A stretch of 64,000 nucleotides of DNA, taken from positions 188,816 through 252,815 of the forward strand of contig QKWP01000636.1 of assembly GCA_003550325.1 (NCBI GenBank), written 5' to 3'. Below the pieces are notes generated by a model. It did no database searches. It saw only the letters and a program-made list of their open reading frames with translations, and had not been told where the DNA came from. The number at the start of each line of letters is the position of its first letter. Position 1 is the stretch's first letter. Shown piece by piece: positions 57,063 to 64,000 of the stretch. The stretch comes from Gigaspora rosea. Taxonomy: Eukaryota; Glomeromycota; Glomeromycetes; Diversisporales; Gigasporaceae. Position numbers and translations under genes: made by a program.

Positions 57063-58648
57063 TATGCCGTATCTTTGTTCCATTTTCTCTAAACATGATT
57101 TAATATTTGACCCGTTATCAACTGTACTACAGACAGTTATATTTTTAAGTTTAAGATTGTCTAAAATTTCAATGATTTTATTTAGAAGGCAATCAGTCGT
57201 ATGAGGATATGAAAGGTAAGAAATGTTACCAATTATTTCCTTTATTTGAAAATTATCATTTTCCAGTAAGGTGTAAGTCCAATGTATAGATCGCCATTAT
57301 CTAAGGTCCACATATCCGTGGTAAATGAGACACTACTGATTTCATTATCGTTAATTGCATACTCGCAAATATTTTTTAAAATTTTATTTTCACTATTTAT
57401 AAAAAGTTCCTTTAAGCAATCTATACTAAGTACATTGGCTTGGACATCAAGGTTCTCTATTATTCTTTTGAACGCCTGTGATTGAAGAACTGAAAAAGGC
57501 TGAAGATCTTAGTAGTAGTATTGCTATCAAGTTTTTTCTGTTTGGGATAATTAAAAGGATTTTTTTTATTTTATTAAATACTTGTACGATTGTTGATTGT
57601 GAGGATTCAGCTATTATGGCAAATTCACATTTATCATTATTTTTTGTCACGATTTTTACTCTACCACTTTCTATCATGGCCCTCGAAATATGCTGTTTAC
57701 CTTTCATATGTCGCCATAAGTTCGAAGTAGAACCATCCTTTTGATATTTTACTTTACAAACTTTGTGGTAGCAAATCCAAATTCTGTATTATCAGTTTTG
57801 AAAAAAAAGGTTTAACAGGACTATCACCTGGTCTTTCATTTTTTTTTTGTCTTTTAACCAAATCGTGCTTGCTAGTTTGTGATGATGTTGAAGGCCGTGG
57901 TGAAGCTTCATTGCTACTTAAACTCTCTGTACTACTAAATTCTGACCCTCCCATGTTAGTATCTTTTAACACCGTATCATTCAAATATTTATTACTCATG
58001 ATTTAACCATTTGTTAATTCAAAGTCTGCAAATTTCAGTGATAATTTAATAAAAAAAGACCTTTCTTTCAAATAACAAATTTATAAGCAAAAACAATCGT
58101 TTATAAAAATTTGTTGACAGATCATAATACCTGAAGTAAAAGATGTCTTGAAGTTTTTTCTCAAAACGCATCAAATGAATGATAAAAATTTGGCAAATGA
58201 TTGCATTGCTATTAGACGTAAAACAAGATTTATCATCACTTATTTCTTGCTTTTAGCAAGTAATAACAATGAAATATAGGCGTTCAAGTTATGGCGATTC
58301 ATTTTATATAATGAAAATCAGGTAATTTTTAATTTAAAGTTTATTACCTTATAACGCCCACCTGATCTGCTACTTTTTTTTCCTCAAAACATACCAAATG
58401 AATTATAAAGAATTGGACAAATTATTATTGCTGTATTTCGATGTAAAACAAGATTCTCACCGCTTATTTCTTGCTTTTAACAAGTAATACCCATTTTTAT
58501 ATAATAATTGCTGTTACGGCAATCTTATGTAAGAGTTGTTATACTCACCTGATCTGCTGACTCGGGTCATGATCCAGGTCAACATTTCATAACCCGGGTT
58601 TGACCTGGGTCACTAATTTTTGATCCGGGTAATATCCCTAGCTTAGTG

Positions 58649-60943
58649 GTTTTAAATGTAATATATATAAATAGGACCCAGACATCTTTCATATAGATCA
58701 TATTTTTTTAGCAAATTAGTTAAAATTTAAACCAAGGTCCAAATTTAAAATTTGGTGAATTAGTATTAATTTAAATAATGGTCAGTCACATTTTGAATTT
58801 TGGCAAAACGTTTAAAATTTTGCATTGTTATAATTAATATTTGGTCAAATTATCCCTTTTTGGGGATTACTTAATAAAAATAAATATGCCAAAGATAACT
58901 ATTTTATGTATACTGAAATATGCAAATAACAATTTGCTTATATAAAGAGATTGCTTAAAGCCAGACACATTAGGGTTAGTTTTTTTGATGCATTATCCAG
59001 ATATAAATTGTAAATAAAAAAATGTATATACGATATATGTTGTAATTCAAACTATGTTAGCAATATTTTACTATGATCATATTTTAATCAGTGAAATAAC
59101 TAATTGATAAAATATCATATTATTTATTTAAAAATAAAGAATGCACAAAATTCTAAAAGATTTATCTTGATATTGCACTTCTTTTTCTATTTTTTTAGCT
59201 GAAAACTCTTCACAAAAGTCATTTCTAAAAAGTTATACTTGATTTTTTACAAAATTCTATTAAAATTTAAACTTGTATGGTTGAGGTTTAATTTTTTTTC
59301 ACTTTAATTAAATTTATAAGACAAATGTTCAAATTTTATATGTTAAAAGGGCATAACTTTATTCTTCAACATATAATAAAACTCTTGTAAAAATTTCTAG
59401 GTAATTCCTTAAGTTTCAATAAGTTGTATTATTTTAAAATTTATTAATTTTAATAAATATATTTATAATAATAACAATAATTATTGATTTTTTTTTTGCA
59501 TAAGACCAAAAATCTGTAATTTCATAGTTCGCTTATATAGTTTTAATTTACTACCCTAGTACATATATACATATATATGTTACTGAAAACAAAATTTCTG
59601 AAAATCGATAATTCCAGGTTTTCACTTTACAGCATTCATATTAGTTTTTTTGCACTTTATAGCAACTGATCTCTAGTTTGTTCTAGTTGTGCTTGGGAAT
59701 TACACCTTTTTATACATGCTTTTAATAATATGATATTGTTAGTATTCTGTTGTAATTCTGGAATTAAGAAACTAATGAATTTTTACTTATCTGATTTCAT
59801 TTGCACTCCTTTATGGAGTCAACCTATTGTAATAGTATAGCTGATTCTAGTCTAGTTGAATTGCTTCTAGCACATTCCTGCCTTGCCATCTTTTCGATTT
59901 GTTGACTTAAATCAACTTAAATTAAAAAAAAACATTATACAATACATTTCTCAAAATGATGACTTACTTAACAGCTCTAGCACAAACTAACTAAACTATC
60001 CAGGCTGAATATATAAAAATCAACTTGGTCAAATGTTAATATCTATCTAAAAAATCCAAAATTGGCTATATAAACATAAAATTCAACCCAATTTCAGATA
60101 TAAAAAAAAAATCAGCTACCGATAATTGATTTATTTACTAAAAAAAATTTGATCAAATATTGATATGTGCACAATTCGTTGGGAAATTGACAGTCGAATT
60201 ATGAATAATAATTAACAGTCAAATTATAAAATAAAATGATTAGGAATGATAATTAACAATCAAATTTATAAAATAGCAATCTATAGTCAAATCATGAATA
60301 GTAATTGACAATCAAATAAAATGACAATTGAAAGTCAAATTATGAATAATAATTGTCAGTCAAATTATAAATGATTATTGATAGTTGACAGTTAAATACC
60401 AGAAACAGAGTGAAAATGGAAAGTATAGTTTACATGAATGTTCAGAACTTCATTGTAAAAGGCTAATCTAATACCAAAATCACAATCAGGACTCTAATAA
60501 CTATGATCAACTGCCAAACTACTACTAAAACCGTCTAAAATACTATCTAATCTATATCCCAATAGTGGTAGGGTTTCAAAAGAGATGGGAAAGACTTGGT
60601 CCAAGTAATTAAAATATATAGATTAGAGCTCTGCAATGTTATTATTTGGGATCACGAGACTTTGATACAAATTTCACCTATCAGACAACAACTCTTCCAA
60701 GTAAAAACCTGTAAGTAATTATGGCAATATAATATCAAAGCACAAAATGTTGACGAAGTTTAAAACTAGATGAAGTAAAAATGAGCACTTAAAAAGTAAA
60801 AGGTAAAAATGTAAGGAATTGAAATAAAGTAATTAAAAGATAAAAAAAAAAAAATTTAAAATGCTAATTAAATTACCTTCCGACATCCCAGTAAAAAGAA
60901 TATGTTGAATTAATAGCAACGGCAATAATTCTAAACAAATCCA
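58649..60943. other. Gene-free stretch; imperfect tandem repeats at 60185-60400
   Basis: Only AT-rich sequence. 60185-60400 contains about seven diverged copies of a ~35-bp word based on AATTGACAGTCAAATTATGA. ATATATACATATATATGT occurs near 59564. No frame is accepted. Confidence 0.6.
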
Positions 60944-61019
60944 TATGGGGTGAAGTCAATAGAAATGGGACAAATTTATCTAAATAAATTTGCTCCATTT
61001 CTATTGACTTCACCCCATA
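60944..61019. mobile_element. 72-bp MITE with TA duplication
   Basis: The element at 60946-61017 has arms TGGGGTGAAGTCAATAGAAA and the exact complement, extended to ~33 bp with few mismatches, leaving a loop of only a few bases. TA flanks both sides. The TGGGGTG start is shared with the 340-bp MITE at 39781, so both may use one transposase. Confidence 0.92.
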
Positions 61020-62779
61020 TATAATAATATTACTGGAAAAGCAGAACAATATTTAAAAGCATTGAATAAATGTTTGCGGCCAGTATTTTTAGGATCTTCA
61101 GAATGTAGGTACACTACAATACACTGCTTAAATCGAATAATTTTGGTGTCTTTGGCAATGATCTTGTTGAGCTAACCCAGGGTCGAAAGAAATATTTTGA
61201 ACAGTCTATTTTATTAAAAAAAAAATTAATAAAAGAAATATGTTTGCATTACTCTATTATTAGTAAATTTTAACTAATTAGTGCAGTTCTATGAAAAAAA
61301 TTAGTGGTCGCAGTTCAGGTTTTTTTTGACCTAAGTAATAATCACGATTAATTTTTCCAACAAATCAGATTGAAAACAGCCATAATCATATATAAATCAC
61401 CAAATACTTTTAAAACTTAATGGTAATAGCCACCTATAATAATAATTGTTAATATACCTAAATCATAAATAAAATAAAGTTGTTTGCGTTATAATATCAC
61501 TAAATCTTGCCTATTTAGGTCGTAAGATTTTTGAACTTGATCCTTGCCTAATTTTTCCTTTCTAACTTGTAATTTTCTTAACTCCTCACATTTCTCGGCG
61601 TAAAGATTTTTGTATTTACTATTAAATACTTGGGTAGCAGTTACTTTAATAACAATCTGTAGGTCAAAAAGGTCCACAACTTCATTAGCTATATGGGTGT
61701 CTATTTCTTAGATTGCAGTCAACGAATTAAGTAACATGATACAATATAAAGAAAAGAAAAAAAAAACCCAGAAACCGGAAACTTGGCCTTGCTAGCTTAT
61801 CATGAGCTACGTACGTATGTTGACATATATAAAAAACTTAGCCCCTAAAAATTATCATAATACAATTATCAATTTGATATGATAATTTTTCAGAGACTAA
61901 GTTCCTTTTCACTCACGCTAACTATATATCTGCCTGGAGTGGCATACTAACTAATTAATCAAAACTATGTTAAATAAGTTGATCATTTTAATATAATCAA
62001 ATTTTATATCAGTAAAATTAAAAAAATCAATAAATTATTATTTTACATAATTTAAATATAAAAAAATGAGCAAATTCTAAATAATTCATCTAAATATTGT
62101 ACAGTACTTACTTTTCTAATTTCTTTTAATTGAAAATCTTTTTAAGAACTATTACAGCAAAGTTATGCTCGATTTTTTGCATAAAGTTCATTTTAATTCT
62201 AATTCACAAGCATCAAAGATAGAATTTTCTAGCAAATTTGATATATTCTATATTCGAACACTTAAAACCTACATATTAATAAAAGATTTTCAAGCATAGT
62301 TTTATTCTTTTATACTTTAAAAACAACTTAGTAAATTTCCAGATAATATTATGTTTGGTTAATTAGTTGAATAATTTCAAAATAGATTGATTTTAAAGTA
62401 TTTAATTGTTAAAGATACCAAAAATTTCTAATTGATATTTATTTATCTGTATAATGCATGAAAAATCTGTGATATGATAAATTATATAATTAGCTAACAT
62501 AGGTTTGATTAATTAATTTGTGTGCTACTCCAATATCTGCTGATTTGATTTTTAGGGGCCTTTTTTCAATAAACAGTTATATAGCTTTTGCTATTAACTG
62601 ATGTGAAGAATAAAAAAAGCTTTTTAACCTTTATATGAGATAGACAAGCAATAAATACTAAAAAAACAACTACACTAAGCAGTAAAAGAAAGCACTATTA
62701 CTAGTTGTTAAAGTGCTTGGGTATATTCAGGTAGTGAATATTCGGTTTGTCATTTGAACAATCAGTTGTATAATAGGTA
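61020..62779. other. Gene-free; small inverted repeat at 61841-61908
   Basis: CTTAGCCCCTAAAAATTATC and GATAATTTTTCAGAGACTAAG face each other. The minus frame 61489-61677 (62 aa, lysine-rich helix YAEKCEELRKLQVRKEKL) may be a coding fragment but has no start context or homology that I can name. Confidence 0.4.
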
Positions 62780-63461
62780 AGGGAGCTTCCAGAAATCAGC
62801 TGATTTCTGGGTGGATGGGTGGGTCAGCTGAAGTATCAGGTGTAATTCCGGCCAAAATTTCATAATTTCAGCCAAAGTTGCAAAATTATTTTTGACCAAA
62901 ATTATAAATTTATTAATAATATTTAATAATTAATATCTTTTAATCTACTGGACCAAATTTGATGATTTAACTACCAAAATGATCCTTTCAATGAGAGGAT
63001 TCTAGTGAGTCCAAAATTGTTAAAATCCAATCACAGGATCCTGTGATCGGAATAGATTTGTGTTACTATAAAAGTTCTATAATTGATTAAATAATTATAA
63101 CCTATTTATAGTAACACAAATTTATTCCGATCACAGGATCCTAAGATCGGAATAAATTTGTGTTACTATAAATGGGCTAATCAATTATAGAACTTTTATA
63201 GTAACACAAATCTATTTCGATCACAGGATCCTGTGATTGGATTTTAACAATTTTGGGCTTGCTAGAATCCTCTCATTGAGAGGATCATTTTGGTAGTTGA
63301 ATCATCAAATTTGGGTCAGTAGATCAAAAGTTATTTACTATTAAAGGTTATATTTAACTTTTTAATAATCATAAAATCTGATTGGCTAATTGGGTATCAG
63401 GTGTGGGTGGGTGGGGTAGGCTCATAATAAACAAAAATCAGCTGATTTCTGGAAGCTCCCT
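62780..63461. mobile_element. Three-layer nested palindromic element (~682 bp)
   Basis: Outer ends AGGGAGCTTCCAGAAATCAG (62780) and its complement (to 63461) are near-perfect and are followed on both sides by GTGGG-rich words and ATCAGGTGT. Inside, 62930-63340 is an element of the 22501-22770 family (CTACCAAAATGATCC ... GGATCATTTTGGTAG). In the centre, 63020-63225 has repeated arms TTTGTGTTACTATAAAAGTT / AACTTTTATAGTAACACAAA plus GATCACAGGATCCT. No coding capacity and no clear outer target duplication. Confidence 0.8.
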
Positions 63462-64000
63462 AAGACAAATCCAGAAGGATTTTACAGGATAATAGCCTTT
63501 TTAACCTACTTTTAACTAATAATAAACCATATAGATATTGCAATATTCTTCACTTAATTATGGCTTCAAAGTAACATCGGCAAATTTTATATATAGATAT
63601 ATATCGATTACTAACCGGTAAGATATATATCGATTATCAACACCCCTATCGATTACTATCGATAGTAATAGTAATCGATTAATATCCGGTTAATACCCTA
63701 TTGATTACTATTGATAGTGATAGTAATCGATATATAACCGGTTATATCGAATATGATATCAATTAATAATTATTATATTCACATAATCATGCTTTTTGAA
63801 CATTTTACAGGTTTTCGCAAGTTTTTGCAATTTAATTATAAATTTTTTTTATTTATTATTATTATATAATATTTTAATTTATTAATTATACAATATTCAC
63901 AAATTTTCGCTATTTAATATAAAATTTTATTTTTTTATTATATATTATATTTTAAATATTACATATATTATATATTATTATAAAAAAAATGACAAAAAAA
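63462..64000. other. AT-rich end of window with ATCGATTACT/ACCGGT cluster
   Basis: 63596-63765 contains many alternating ATCGATTACTA and TAGTAATCGAT words with ACCGGT/CCGGTTA in both orientations, probably an eroded inverted-repeat element. After 63770 only A/T runs. Confidence 0.5.

Larger units (their letters stand above)
55152..57999 (-). pseudogene. hAT transposase with BED finger, split by a MITE
   Basis: Start MSNKYLNDTV at 57999. Order on the minus strand: serine-rich leader, BED zinc finger (WICYHKVCKVKYQ ... LWRHMKGKQH, ~57780-57690), core entry SFTTDMWTLDNGDLYIGLTP (~57335-57276), STVDNGSNIKSCL (~57130-57090), then the 644-bp MITE, then CFGHTLQLAINDSLKE (~56405-56358), RDVSTRWNLTFYLLKRL (~56228), and the C-terminal dimerisation motif YLTIPATSVPSEHLFLSA (~55285-55230). 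A probable intron (55872-55683, GC-AG, phase 0) joins KLIQ to TQFLEPSKP. Frameshifts occur near 57780, 57495 and 55235. The order and motifs are typical of hAT; this copy is inactive. Confidence 0.88.
54510..58648 (-). mobile_element. hAT transposon (4123 bp) with 8-bp target duplication
   Basis: The element at 54518-58640 is flanked by GCTTAGTA (54510-54517) and GCTTAGTG (58641-58648), an 8-bp duplication with one change. The left end TAGTGAACTTACTCGGGT pairs with the right end (complement of TAGGGATATTACCCGGAT). Both subterminal zones carry TGACCCGGGTCA-like words (54545-54610, 58560-58630). It contains one hAT transposase gene on the minus strand and a MITE A insertion. Confidence 0.92.

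Noticed and set aside
1-64000. tRNA or rRNA genes
   Set aside because: No cloverleaf with matching A and B boxes, and no rRNA core sequence, was recognised by eye; a tRNAscan-SE/Infernal run would be needed to exclude them.

Overview
The window looks like nuclear DNA from an early-diverging fungus, most likely an arbuscular mycorrhizal fungus (Glomeromycotina). The base composition is very AT-rich, the host genes carry short AT-rich introns, TTAGGG-type tracts occur inside the sequence, a Sel1-repeat relic is present, and transposons are dense. The taxonomic call is an inference; no rRNA or other phylogenetic marker is present. No tRNA, rRNA, CRISPR array or bacterial operon was recognised.

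Layout. 1-3.8 kb: a decayed gene group with a DDE (rve) integrase on +, a long coiled-coil protein on -, a small helical protein on - and a compact double-zinc-module protein on +. A 656-bp TA-flanked MITE cuts the group at its left edge. 3.8-7.3 kb: gene-poor, with a 9-bp minisatellite. 7.3-8.65 kb: an intact four-exon gene for a 343-residue membrane protein of unknown family (-). 8.65-13.2 kb: MITEs and repeats. 13.23-21.0 kb: a near full-length LINE (non-LTR) retrotransposon flanked by a ~23-bp target-site duplication. Its ORF1 carries about six degenerate ~55-residue repeats, and ORF2 (endonuclease, RT, CCHC) overlaps ORF1 by ATGA. 21-34.7 kb: many MITEs, two glycine-rich secreted-protein genes (both 146 aa) in a ~1.65-kb tandem duplication, and a hAT-like element nested inside another. 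34.8-38.3 kb: a four-exon, 1048-residue fungal-type GH35 beta-galactosidase with an N-terminal membrane anchor. 38.3-48 kb: MITEs (one with a paralogous empty site), the Sel1 relic, telomere-like tracts, a Tc1-type MITE and a small Zn(II)2Cys6 protein. 48-58.7 kb: a decayed hAT transposase, a Tc1 (DD34E) element with one frameshift, and a complete 4.1-kb hAT element with TIRs and an 8-bp target duplication. That hAT carries a second copy of the MITE found at position 36. 58.7-64 kb: gene-free repeats, including a 72-bp TA MITE and a three-layer nested palindrome.

The four host genes that look intact are the membrane protein, the two secreted glycine-rich proteins and the GH35 enzyme; the small zinc-cluster gene is probably also real. 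Almost everything else is mobile DNA at different stages of decay. Several insertions can be ordered in time from nesting and target-site duplications. Most likely to be new: the repeat-built ORF1 of the LINE, the integrase/coiled-coil/double-zinc gene group at the left edge, and the set of very small MITEs with clean target duplications.
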